Below, in pieces: positions 1 to 8,499 of a stretch of 19,426 bases of DNA (its first letter is position 1; each line of letters opens with the position of its first letter). The DNA comes from JAXGPP01 sp964436865 (GTDB taxonomy: Bacteria > Planctomycetota > Planctomycetia > Pirellulales > Thermoguttaceae), in assembly GCA_964436865.1 (NCBI GenBank), contig CAYTFK010000107.1, positions 1-19,426 of the forward strand, in the 5' to 3' direction. The notes beneath the pieces were generated by a model. It saw only the letters and a list, made by a program, of their open reading frames with translations. It did no database searches and was not told the origin of the DNA. Position numbers and translations under genes: made by a program.

Positions 1-280
1 CGGTCATCCAGTCGTACAGCGTGGGACGTTCAGGGACGTACCCGACACGGCGGCGGATCTCCAGCCCTTGCTTCTGGCTGTCGAGCCCCAGAACTTCCGT
101 CCGGCCCGAATCCGGTTCTAGCAACCCGAGCAGGATGCGGATGGCTGTGGTCTTGCCCGCTCCATTCTCGCCCAGCAGCGCGAACACCACGCCGGGAGGC
201 ACGTCGAGCGATACTTGGTCCAAGGCCATCTGCCGGCCGAAACGCCTGGTGACCTTCTCCATGCGAATGATGGATGGCAT
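1..280 (-). CDS. ABC transporter ATP-binding protein (partial, C-terminus beyond window)
   Basis: This is the N-terminal ~93 residues of an ABC ATPase that would energise a membrane transporter, with ATP hydrolysis in the cytoplasm. The sequence shows a Walker A motif, GENGAGKT, at about residues 38-45, after a typical start (MEKVTRRFG...ALDQVSLDVPPG). The Q-loop region reads GYVPERPTLYDWMT, as in ABC-2/CcmA/YtrB-like ATPases. The signature motif and Walker B lie outside the window. The upstream GntR stop and a first ATG overlap as TAATG. That ATG (base 286) sits only 2 nt from the AAGGAG Shine-Dalgarno, whereas the ATG at 280 is 8 nt away, so 280 is the preferred start. Coupling to a YtrA-type regulator is the usual arrangement for this transporter class. 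The substrate is unknown, and any permease gene would lie to the left. Confidence 0.9.
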   Translation of the reverse strand, partial: MPSIIRMEKVTRRFGRQMALDQVSLDVPPGVVFALLGENGAGKTTAIRILLGLLEPDSGRTEVLGLDSQKQGLEIRRRVGYVPERPTLYDWMT

Positions 281-285
281 GTGCA

Positions 286-675
286 TTACTCCTTGTGGTT
301 CTCGACGGCAGCTAGTTCCTGCTCGACCAGCGCCCGCAGTTGCTGGATCTCGAGCCGGCTTTGTTTGGCTTCCAGCAGAACTTGTTGGAGACGATCGCGA
401 ATCAGATGCACTCGTTGCTGGCGGCAATGCTCTGGGGCGGACGGCGTGACAGCAAGCCCCTGGCCGCGAACCGTCTCCAAAACCCCCTCGTCCTGAAGGG
501 AACGCAGTGCCCGGGCGACCGTGTTGGGGTTGATGGTCAACTCGCGGGCCAGTTCACGAACCGAGGGAATCATTTCCCCCGGCCGAAGGGACTCGCCGGC
601 GATGGCGAACTTGATCTGTCTAGCCACCTGCTCGTAGATGGCCAACCCATTGGAGGGGTCGATATTGAAGAACAT
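286..675 (-). CDS. GntR family transcriptional regulator, YtrA subfamily
   Basis: This is a 129-residue DNA-binding regulator. Residues about 8-75 form a GntR-type winged helix-turn-helix, with the hallmarks IYEQVARQIKFAIAGE, LRPGEMIPSVRELARELTINPNTVARAL and LQDEGVLETVRGQGLAV. The remaining ~45 residues are a short helical tail. There is no large effector domain, which is the definition of the YtrA subfamily. The length is normal for that subfamily. It is the first gene of a coupled pair with the ABC ATPase (TAATG overlap). A perfect inverted repeat just upstream (687-708) is its likely operator, so it probably represses itself and the transporter. The inducer is unknown; cell-envelope stress or antibiotics are typical for YtrA relatives. 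Confidence 0.93.
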   Translation of the reverse strand: MFFNIDPSNGLAIYEQVARQIKFAIAGESLRPGEMIPSVRELARELTINPNTVARALRSLQDEGVLETVRGQGLAVTPSAPEHCRQQRVHLIRDRLQQVLLEAKQSRLEIQQLRALVEQELAAVENHKE

Positions 676-686
676 GACACTGCTTT

Positions 687-708
687 CTGTACTATCTAAC
701 TAGTACAG
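687..708. promoter_or_regulatory. Operator-like perfect inverted repeat (GntR/YtrA site)
   Basis: CTGTACTA - 6 nt - TAGTACAG is a perfect 8-bp inverted repeat. It starts 12 bp upstream of the GntR start codon and overlaps the -10 box of the proposed promoter. GntR-family dimers bind such palindromes, and YtrA-type operators are commonly GTACTA/TAGTAC-like. Assignment to this regulator is by position and inference. Confidence 0.75.
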
Positions 709-732
709 TAGCCGTTTCTCGCCGTCTGTCAA
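705..732 (-). promoter_or_regulatory. Probable sigma70 promoter of the GntR-ABC operon
   Basis: On the minus strand a perfect -35 box, TTGACA (732-727), is followed after 16 nt by TACTGT (710-705) as a weak -10. The operator palindrome begins inside that -10, so a bound repressor would block RNA polymerase. Promoter activity is inferred from the motifs only. Confidence 0.55.
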
Positions 733-758
733 TACGGTCCGAGAAAAGAATCTCCGCC

Positions 759-2555
<1,797 letters not shown>

Positions 2556-2559
2556 CGGA

Positions 2560-3150
2560 CTACTGACCTCCTCGCCGGGCTTCTTCGATTGCTTCGCGGA
2601 TGCGGCCAAAGGGTTCGGCCAAGTCGAACGCATTTCCCCAGTCAGCCATGTTGGTGGCGACTCGTTGGCGGTCCTCATCGGCCGACTGAGCCACCGCCAG
2701 CCGATTGCGACCCCAAGTGAACGCCATCAGCGGTTCGATGCCGGGGTGGGCGTCATCGATCCGCCACACGGCCCCTTCCCCCCCTCCTGGACCGGACGTT
2801 TCTGCTGTTGGGGAAGTAAGATCCTCGGGCAGGACCAGAACAACGGGAAAATCAACGAATTCCCGCACGGCGAGAGCCGGTCGGCGGTCGGTACACACCA
2901 GGAGTGGTCGGATGCGGCTCTTGTTGAGCAGGGTTTGGCCGATTTGCTCCCCAAACAGGTAGGGTTCAAGGGTCGGACCAAACAGTATCTGCTGTGCCCG
3001 GTTGGGACGAATGGGCGTAGTGCATTGAAACTCGAGCGGCCGGCCGGCGGAGTTGAGAACAAGGTAGCCGCCGAAAAGGCCGCATTCGGGTTGCTCGATC
3101 ACTGTAAAGAAGCCGAGTGCAGGCTTTGGCTTCTTGTCGCCGCTTGTCAT
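2560..3150 (-). CDS. Hypothetical protein coupled to the SNF2 helicase
   Basis: This is a 196-residue protein of unknown function. It has no signal peptide, no membrane segment and no catalytic motif that I recognise. The sequence looks like a real globular protein: alternating hydrophobic strands such as ALGFFTVIEQPECGLFGGYLVL and RIRPLLVCTDRRPALAVREFVDFPVVLVLP, and a helical C-terminus (RIREAIEEARR). It ends 4 nt before the proposed GTG start of the helicase, and its last codons supply the helicase Shine-Dalgarno. The two are therefore probably co-translated and may act together. The ATG at 3150 has AGGGAG about 11 nt upstream. It may be a helicase partner or substrate-specificity factor, but that rests on context alone. 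Confidence 0.75.
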   Translation of the reverse strand: MTSGDKKPKPALGFFTVIEQPECGLFGGYLVLNSAGRPLEFQCTTPIRPNRAQQILFGPTLEPYLFGEQIGQTLLNKSRIRPLLVCTDRRPALAVREFVDFPVVLVLPEDLTSPTAETSGPGGGEGAVWRIDDAHPGIEPLMAFTWGRNRLAVAQSADEDRQRVATNMADWGNAFDLAEPFGRIREAIEEARRGGQ

Positions 3151-3335
3151 AAGCCCCCATTCTCCCTATGATCGCCAGTTTGCGCCAGCGGGGACTCCCG
3201 CACGTCGTTCAATGGCTTCCAGTGAATCGGGCCCAGGTTGCGTGCGACTTTAGGGACAACGGCAATAGCGCCGGCCGGGCCCGTGAGAAGAACGTCGGCG
3301 CTGCCCCGAGCGGTTGTAACGGTAATAACATGCAA
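3147..3335 (-). CDS. Possible small ORF upstream of the helicase pair
   Basis: This is a 62-codon ORF whose TGA overlaps the ATG of the 196-residue gene as ATGA, the classic coupling arrangement. The peptide begins MHVITVTTARGSADVLLTGP and has a short strand-like segment, but no family is recognised. There is no clear Shine-Dalgarno before its ATG, and the N-terminal composition is ambiguous. It could equally be leader sequence. Confidence 0.25.
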   Translation of the reverse strand: MHVITVTTARGSADVLLTGPAGAIAVVPKVARNLGPIHWKPLNDVRESPLAQTGDHRENGGL

Positions 3336-3372
3336 GGTGTAGCGGAGTTAATGAAAACTTCGTTGCGGTGCC

Positions 3373-3402
3373 TCGACTGATCGCGGGTGTAGTGCCTATA
3401 CT
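3373..3402 (+). promoter_or_regulatory. Possible promoter of the 3430-5869 gene cluster
   Basis: TCGACT (3373-3378) and TATACT (3397-3402) are separated by 18 nt, a fair sigma70 match with a good -10. The 3430 start codon is 28 bp further on, preceded by the purine-rich GGAAAGGAAAGGG. The intergenic space 3336-3429 is shared with the divergent helicase operon, for which I see no convincing promoter. Confidence 0.4.
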
Positions 3403-3429
3403 GGATGGCTGGAAAGGAAAGGGCTGCGC

Positions 3430-3906
3430 ATGTCTAACGATAATCGTTCTCGACCGCCTTTTTATAGCCAGATTGACGTCGCCCAGACTGGTTATGTGCC
3501 CCAGCCTAGTGCTTCGGGGGGGAATCTGGAAATGGTAGCGGTCCTGCGTGAAATCCTCGCCGCGCAAGATCGCCAGAACGAATTGCTGGAGGAACTGGTC
3601 GGGCAGCTCAATTCATCTCAGCGCCAGCGGGCGAGCGAGCTGGGGCAGTGGAAGCAGGCCAATCCCCATCTGGCTCGCGACTGCCGGATGGCGGCCGAGG
3701 CGCTTAGCAAGGTGCAGACTGAATACCTTGCCAGCATTACCCAGGAAATCAACGAGAACTACGAATCGCTCCGCGACGGTGAGTTCATGCTCAACGAGTT
3801 CGTCGATCGATTCGGGCCCCGCCTGGCACATCTCAACGGCCTGCTTCAGGTTCTCTCCCAGTTGAGCAGCAGCCCAGCAGCGGCCGGCGCGGCGAACTCG
3901 CCGTGA
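3430..3906 (+). CDS. Conserved-looking small helical protein of unknown function
   Basis: This is a 158-residue, soluble, acidic protein. Residues 1-30 are probably disordered (polar, Pro/Ser-rich). Residues about 34-75 are a strong amphipathic helix or coiled coil (MVAVLREILAAQDRQNELLEELVGQL). The rest is helical, with the motif GEFMLNEFVDRFGPRLAHLNGLLQVLSQL near the C-terminus. There is no signal peptide or catalytic motif. Its stop overlaps the GTG of the next gene (GTGA), so the two are translationally coupled. I believe similar proteins recur in planctomycetes, but this is from memory and unchecked. It may be a scaffold or oligomerisation partner of its neighbours; this is inferred from the coiled coil. 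Confidence 0.82.
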   Translation: MSNDNRSRPPFYSQIDVAQTGYVPQPSASGGNLEMVAVLREILAAQDRQNELLEELVGQLNSSQRQRASELGQWKQANPHLARDCRMAAEALSKVQTEYLASITQEINENYESLRDGEFMLNEFVDRFGPRLAHLNGLLQVLSQLSSSPAAAGAANSP

Positions 3907-5093
3907 GTCGTTCAAGCGTGTTCTTGTGGCCTCCCGTTGCGCCTGGCTTGACCATGCTGCTGGCGCTGGTTGCACTCGTCGGCTGTGACGGAGCGGCCGC
4001 CATCAGTGCCGTGCCGGCGTCCGAGACGGCATCACCTCAGCCACAGTCTGCGGCGCCCGAATGGCCGCTCTTTCGTGGCGATGCTCAGGCGACCGGTGTA
4101 GCAACTGGTTCACTGAGTGAGAAGCTTGAACTTCTCTGGACCTTCACGGCATCAGAGGGCTTTGAAGCGACACCGGTGATCGATCGGGACACGGTATACG
4201 CGGCTTCGGTCGATGGCACGGTGTACGCGATCGAATTGGCGAACGGCAAGGAACGCTGGAGGGTCAGGATCGAATCGTCCTTTGTCGCCTCGCCGGCGCT
4301 CAGCGACGGGCGCATCTATCTCGGCGACGTTGATGGCCGCTTCCGTTGCCTGGACGCCCGGAACGGCAAGGAACTGTGGCATTTCGACACCGAGGCGGAG
4401 ATCGACTCTAGCGCGAATTTCTACCGGGGGCGCGTCCTTGTCGGCTCGCAGGATTCGACTCTCTACTGCCTGGATGCAGCCTCCGGCCGGGTCGTCTGGA
4501 AGTACGCCACCGAGGACCAGATCCGCTGTCAGCCGACGATTGCCGGCCAGAATGCACTCGTGGCCGGGTGCGACGGCCGTTTGCACATCGTTGAACTGGC
4601 CGAAGGCAAACGGGTGGGCGACGTTGCCCTCGACGGTCCGACTGGCTGCACGCCAGCCGCTCGGGGCGACCTTGCCTACGTGGGCACCGAGGGTGGCCTG
4701 TTTCTCGCCGCCGATTGGAAGCAGGCGAAGGAGGTGTGGCGTCAGGAACTGCCGCAGATCGCCTCAATTCGGTCTTCGGCGGCGGTCAGTGATGCCGTCG
4801 TAGTATTTGGCGCGCGCGACAAGCGGGTTCGCGGTTTTCACCCGGCGACCGGCAAGGAGTTATGGACGTTTGCTGCGCGGGGACGGATCGACGGTTCGCC
4901 TGTCATCGTGGGCGATCGGGTCTTCTTTGGTTCTTCCGATGGGCGCGTGTATGCGCTTGATGCCAGCAGCGGCGCGGTCCGATGGGAGCACGAAGCCGGC
5001 GGATCATTTGCTGGCTCTCCGGCGGTTGCGGCGGGCCGGCTGGTGCTGGCCAATGACGACGGCGACGTGTTCTGCTTTGGAAATCGGCCCTGA
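3903..5093 (+). CDS. PQQ-binding-like beta-propeller lipoprotein
   Basis: This 396-residue exported protein begins with a lipoprotein signal peptide: hydrophobic residues 16-27, then the lipobox LVGC with the acylated Cys at residue 28. A Pro/Ala/Ser linker precedes the domain from about residue 50. The rest is a series of about seven PQQ-enzyme-like propeller repeats, each shaped like VYAxDxxxGKxxWxF. Examples are YAIELANGKERWR, RCLDARNGKELWHF, YCLDAASGRVVWKY, GFHPATGKELWTF and YALDASSGAVRWEH. The family includes BamB and quinoprotein-like folds, and lipid-anchored members usually act as scaffolds rather than enzymes. No dehydrogenase active-site motif is evident. The GTG start overlaps the upstream stop by 4 nt. 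The gene lies 77 bp before the ferredoxin start, so all three genes may form one unit. Confidence 0.9.
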   Translation: MSRSSVFLWPPVAPGLTMLLALVALVGCDGAAAISAVPASETASPQPQSAAPEWPLFRGDAQATGVATGSLSEKLELLWTFTASEGFEATPVIDRDTVYAASVDGTVYAIELANGKERWRVRIESSFVASPALSDGRIYLGDVDGRFRCLDARNGKELWHFDTEAEIDSSANFYRGRVLVGSQDSTLYCLDAASGRVVWKYATEDQIRCQPTIAGQNALVAGCDGRLHIVELAEGKRVGDVALDGPTGCTPAARGDLAYVGTEGGLFLAADWKQAKEVWRQELPQIASIRSSAAVSDAVVVFGARDKRVRGFHPATGKELWTFAARGRIDGSPVIVGDRVFFGSSDGRVYALDASSGAVRWEHEAGGSFAGSPAVAAGRLVLANDDGDVFCFGNRP

Positions 5094-5170
5094 GTGGCTG
5101 GATCTGGCGGCGCTGATCGGCGATAGTGACGGAGTCTCGGCTGTGCTGGTATCCAGAAGGATGGGCGGTT

Positions 5171-5869
5171 ATGGGCAGCAAGGCATCCGTCGTCATTTCA
5201 CAGAATCCGCGCCCAGATACGGACGGGGAGAGGCTTGAACGGCAGTTGACCCTTGCCCTCGGGAAGCGGTCGGAACTGGCGGTCACGGTCGTACCCCACC
5301 TGTACGATCTTTCCGCGGATGGTCCGGGCATACAGGCTCTCCGCAGAGCGGGGGGTGAGCTGATCGTCTTTTGCTGGTTGTACCCTCGTGCGGCCTATTG
5401 GCTGCTCAACGCGAACGGGGTGGCTGGCGGCTTGGGGCGGACCTCATCATTCCGTGAAGAATCCGTGGACGAAAGGTCTTCGGAACACCCTTTCGAGCGG
5501 ACGATCTGGTGCTTTGATCTCCGCCATCCAGGTCGCTTGGAAAGCTATCTGGATGAGGTCGACGCCATACTGAAGGCGCGCCGGGAAGCGGCGGGCGCGG
5601 TTGCCGACAGACTCGACATCCGTTGGGAGAGGATCGAAGAGCCGACCGAGGCACGCTGGTATCCGGTGATCGACTACAGCCGGTGTGGCGGTTGCCGCGA
5701 ATGCCTCAACTATTGCGTATTTGGCGTATTCGGGTTGGATCCGAGCGACCACATCGTGGTTAGCCATCGCGACGCGTGCCGGAGGGAGTGCCGCGAATGC
5801 CTCCACCGTTGTTCGGGCAAGGCTGTCCTGTTTCCTGATCCGCAGAACGGCAATAGTGGCGTGGTGTAG
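5171..5869 (+). CDS. Ferredoxin-like protein with C-terminal two [4Fe-4S] motifs
   Basis: This is a 232-residue cytoplasmic protein. Residues 1-120 form an alpha/beta domain with no recognised family; typical stretches are KASVVISQNPRP, VTVVPHLYDL and LIVFCWLYPRAAYWLL. Residues about 168-222 carry two iron-sulfur motifs. The first is CGGCRECLNYC (Cys 172, 175, 178, 182; normal CxxCxxCxxxC). The second is CRRECRECLHRC (Cys 203, 207, 210, 214; Cx3Cx2Cx3C), one residue longer at its first gap. The Pro that usually follows the last Cys of each motif is absent. The ATG at 5171 (AAGG 10 nt upstream) is preferred over an in-frame GTG at 5126. It probably transfers electrons to or from an unknown partner. 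Its link to the propeller lipoprotein is positional. Confidence 0.87.
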   Translation: MGSKASVVISQNPRPDTDGERLERQLTLALGKRSELAVTVVPHLYDLSADGPGIQALRRAGGELIVFCWLYPRAAYWLLNANGVAGGLGRTSSFREESVDERSSEHPFERTIWCFDLRHPGRLESYLDEVDAILKARREAAGAVADRLDIRWERIEEPTEARWYPVIDYSRCGGCRECLNYCVFGVFGLDPSDHIVVSHRDACRRECRECLHRCSGKAVLFPDPQNGNSGVV

Positions 5870-6080
5870 GCTCGATCTCAGGCCGAACGATCCGGCAAAA
5901 CCTGCGCATACTCCGCATTTTTCGCGCCCGTTTGAGTTGCGGCATCGATCGTCGCTTGTCAGCCCAAGTTCCTTTCGGACCGGACGCGGGCCGCGAAAGC
6001 GCACGTTGGAGCCCGTTACGTGTCTTGAGGAATCGACATAAGTCATTATTTTGTAAATACTTGCACTGACAATAGTTGTA

Positions 6081-6108
6081 TTGACAGGCGCGGAAAGGTG
6101 GCTATAAT
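6081..6108 (+). promoter_or_regulatory. Near-consensus sigma70 promoter
   Basis: TTGACA (6081-6086) and TATAAT (6103-6108) are both perfect consensus boxes, separated by 16 nt, in an AT-rich context (6047-6082). It points at the response regulator gene, whose ATG is about 215 nt past the predicted start site. This is the best promoter in the window. Confidence 0.85.
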
Positions 6109-6190
6109 TCACGTCAATTGGCAAATTCGGTAAAGTCGGCAGAACCGGAGAAGCCTGCTGTCTACATGGAGTGGCGGGAGGTACGGAGGC

Positions 6191-6204
6191 TGCGGGCAAC
6201 CGCG
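6191..6204 (+). other. GNRA-tetraloop hairpin in the leader
   Basis: TGCGG-GCAA-CCGCG can fold as a five-pair stem (the outer pair is a U-G wobble) capped by a GCAA tetraloop, a stable loop type common in structured RNAs. It lies in the middle of the leader of the response regulator. No known riboswitch class is recognised. Confidence 0.4.
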
Positions 6205-6331
6205 AACCCGGGTATCCCGCGGGATAGTTTCACACACGGAGGCCTAGAGATTCCCGACGACCTGCCGGCTCCACGTCGGGTGTCTCGCCGACTAGCTCAC
6301 CGTGGCTAGCACGAGGGACGGACAAATACCC

Positions 6332-6916
6332 ATGGCAGCAAAGACTGTGTTCACCACCGGCGAGGCGGCCAAGATCTGCAAAGTCAGCCAGCAGACGATC
6401 ATTCGTTGCTTCGACTCGGGCCAGTTGAAAGGATTCCGGGTTCCGGGCAGCCGGTTTCGCCGCATCCCGCGAGAGCAGCTCTACGTGTTCATGCGGGACA
6501 ATGGCATCCCCACCGATGCCTTGGAGAGCGGCAAACGCAAGGTGCTGCTGGTCGACGACGACGACGAATTGGTCGAACTCATTCGCGACGTGCTGGAGAA
6601 GGACGGGCGTTTCGAGGTGAAGAGCGTCAACAATGGCTTCGACGCCGGCATGATGGTCCGCGAGTACCACCCGGACCTGATCGTCCTCGATGTCATGCTT
6701 CCGGACATCAACGGCAAGGAAGTCTGCCAGCGAGTCCGCAGCGACAAGGAACTGGATGCCGTCCGGATCATCTGCATTTCAGGCATGGTCGAGGAAGATA
6801 AGGTGGGCGAACTGCGGGCGGCAGGCGCCGACGACTTCATGCACAAGCCGTTCGAGGTCGAGAAGCTGATCGACCGCATGTGCCAGTTGCTTGAGATGGA
6901 AACGGTCGCCGCCTAG
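6332..6916 (+). CDS. Response regulator with N-terminal excisionase-type HTH
   Basis: This is a 194-residue regulator with an unusual domain order. Residues 5-55 are a MerR/Xis-like helix-turn-helix (TTGEAAKICKVSQQTIIRCFDSGQ, then the wing GFRVPGSRFRRIPREQL). Residues about 69-185 are a CheY-type receiver with the acidic pocket D75-D78, phosphoacceptor D120 in LIVLDVMLPD, S150 and K172 (HKPFE). Typical response regulators carry the output domain at the C-terminus. The start at 6332 matches the domain start and has GGA 9 nt upstream; an in-frame GTG at 6302 is possible but lacks support. It is followed after 108 nt by a histidine kinase gene, its likely partner. Phosphorylation probably changes DNA binding; targets are unknown. 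It is driven by a very strong predicted promoter. Confidence 0.93.
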   Translation: MAAKTVFTTGEAAKICKVSQQTIIRCFDSGQLKGFRVPGSRFRRIPREQLYVFMRDNGIPTDALESGKRKVLLVDDDDELVELIRDVLEKDGRFEVKSVNNGFDAGMMVREYHPDLIVLDVMLPDINGKEVCQRVRSDKELDAVRIICISGMVEEDKVGELRAAGADDFMHKPFEVEKLIDRMCQLLEMETVAA

Positions 6917-7024
6917 GGGCGACCGCGGCAACTTGTTGTCTGCCGTGTCCCGCGTGGGAAGCCGTTCTGCGCGGAGTCGTGAGGTGCCCGCGGCGTCGTA
7001 TGACTTTGTCCAGCGACCGTTCGA

Positions 7025-8431
7025 ATGCCGTCGATGCGACTCTTGCCCACGCTGGTCACCGGCGAGTTCCGCGTGTCGCTGCCGGTTTCGGATCGTTCGG
7101 CGGCCGTGCTGGCACGCGCGATTCTGGATGACAGCTCGTCGACGGTCGATTTGCTTGCTGAAACGTTGGCCGTCGACCCGTCTCTGGCATTGTGGGCGAC
7201 GGCCCGGTCGTACCAGCGCGACCGCCGGGAGCCTCGAACGATCGCGGAACTGGCCGGCTGGCTCAAACCGGCCGCCGCGGCCGTCCTTTGGTGGGAGGCG
7301 ACTGCCGACCCATCGGCATCGGCGCACATCGCGCCGGCCGACACCGTCGCCGAGCTTGTGAAGACCGCCCTGGAGACAGCGGACGCGGCTGCGCTGCTGG
7401 CATCGGACCACGGGCAAGCAGCGGCCGAGCGTGCCTATCTTGCCGGATTGCTCCATGATGCCGAAAGGTGGCTTCACGAGGCAGGCTTCCCGCCAAGCGC
7501 TACGTTGCGAGATCTGCTTCCCCCCTGGCTCTGCGCCCTGGATAGCGAGCCTTGCGGTCAATTCGTGCAGGAGGCGAAGGCTCTGATCTCGTCGGGCGTA
7601 GCCACGGCAGAGTACGAACCGGACGCTAGCCGCCGACGGGCGGAACGCGGGCTGCGGCGTTGGCAACGACGCGGCGGCCCGCTGGCCAGGATGCTTCCGC
7701 TCATTGCCGAACGCATGCGACGATTGAACGACCTGGAACAACGATTTGAGGAGATCCTCGAAACGGAGAAGCTGGCGGCGATGGCGGAGTTTGCGGCGGG
7801 GGCGGGACATGAGATCAACAATCCCCTGGCCATTGTCGCCGGCCGGGCACAACTGTTGCTCACGGACGAGACGGATCCGGAGCGGCGCCGGGAATTGGCC
7901 GTGATCAATGCCCAGGTGAAGCGGGCCTACGAGATGATCGCCGATATGCGGCTCTTCGCGCGCCCGCCGATGCCGCAGTTGGCGCGGATCGACGTGTCGG
8001 CGCTCATCGCTGGGCTGGTGACGGATCTGGCTCCCGGCCTCTTGGAGCAGGCGATTACGCTGGAATACTCCGGCGGCGGGGAGCCGATCGAGATCGAAGC
8101 CGACGCAGCGCAACTTCAGGTCGCTCTGCGGGCGATCTGCCGGAATTCGGCTGAGGCGATCAATCACCAGGGGCGCATTGAAATAACGGCTGCCGTACGA
8201 GACGGGGGCGTGGAGATCGGCATTTCCGACAATGGACCGGGCATTGCCCCAGAACACCGCCGCCACGCCTTCGACCCGTTCTATTCCTCCCGCCAGGCTG
8301 GCCGCGGCCTGGGGCTGGGTCTCTCTAAAGCGTGGCGGATCGTTACGATGCACGGCGGACGGATTACTATTGATACGGAGCCCGGGCGCGGAACGAAGTT
8401 TACGATCCGCCTGCCAGCCACTAAGCTCTAA
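7025..8431 (+). CDS. Soluble sensor histidine kinase with HDOD-like N-terminal domain
   Basis: This is a 468-residue kinase with no membrane segment. Residues 1-200 resemble a degenerate HDOD domain: LPTL..SLPVSDRSAAVLARAILDD, LAVDPSLALWA, and AYLAGLLHD at about 137-145. The assignment is tentative. A coiled coil at about 225-250 leads to the H-box GHEINNPLA, with the phosphorylated His at residue 262. The ATP-binding domain shows the N-box (N374), SDNGPGI (D402) and the G-box GRGLGLGLS (about 426-434). It should autophosphorylate His262 and pass phosphate to an aspartate, most likely that of the preceding response regulator. No good Shine-Dalgarno precedes the ATG at 7025, so the exact start is uncertain. 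Confidence 0.88.
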   Translation: MPSMRLLPTLVTGEFRVSLPVSDRSAAVLARAILDDSSSTVDLLAETLAVDPSLALWATARSYQRDRREPRTIAELAGWLKPAAAAVLWWEATADPSASAHIAPADTVAELVKTALETADAAALLASDHGQAAAERAYLAGLLHDAERWLHEAGFPPSATLRDLLPPWLCALDSEPCGQFVQEAKALISSGVATAEYEPDASRRRAERGLRRWQRRGGPLARMLPLIAERMRRLNDLEQRFEEILETEKLAAMAEFAAGAGHEINNPLAIVAGRAQLLLTDETDPERRRELAVINAQVKRAYEMIADMRLFARPPMPQLARIDVSALIAGLVTDLAPGLLEQAITLEYSGGGEPIEIEADAAQLQVALRAICRNSAEAINHQGRIEITAAVRDGGVEIGISDNGPGIAPEHRRHAFDPFYSSRQAGRGLGLGLSKAWRIVTMHGGRITIDTEPGRGTKFTIRLPATKL

Positions 8432-8447
8432 GCTTGCCGTCGCAAGC
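8432..8447 (+). other. Stem-loop directly after the kinase stop codon
   Basis: GCTTGC-CGTC-GCAAGC forms a perfect 6-bp stem with a 4-nt loop, starting at the base after the TAA. The following sequence is not a clear T-run, so intrinsic termination is doubtful. It may protect the 3' end or mark a boundary between the signalling and glycan genes. Confidence 0.35.
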
Positions 8448-8499
8448 ATCGGGTTCATGTTTCTGGCCGTTGGATCTTGGAGTTTGGATACAAGCTGCC

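Larger units (their letters stand above)
5870..6331 (+). other. Intergenic region with promoter and structured leader RNA
   Basis: About 460 bases lie between the ferredoxin stop and the response regulator start with no supported gene. Bases 5870-6060 show only a weak hairpin-plus-T-run (TGCG/CGCA then TTTTT, 5903-5922). A near-consensus promoter sits at 6081-6108. From a predicted start near 6115 the transcript would have a leader of roughly 215 nt. It contains several inverted repeats: 6137-6160 (CGGCAG/CTGCTG), 6191-6204 (stem capped by a GCAA tetraloop), 6209-6219 (CGGG/CCCG), the palindrome TATCCCGCGGGATA at 6213-6226, 6253-6280 (CCCGACG/CGTCGGG) and 6292-6309 (CTAGC/GCTAG). Confidence 0.6.

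Noticed and set aside
5903..5922. Possible terminator after the ferredoxin gene (TGCG/CGCA then five T)
   Set aside because: The stem has only four pairs and a 7-nt loop, too weak to call as a terminator.
5447..6199. Minus-strand 250-codon frame over the ferredoxin gene and promoter region
   Set aside because: It opposes a gene with clear iron-sulfur motifs and runs through the strong promoter; no protein family is visible.
6118..6309. TTG-started 63-codon frame in the response-regulator leader
   Set aside because: It would start about 3 nt after the predicted transcription start without a ribosome-binding site, and the peptide shows no domain. Hairpins explain the region better.
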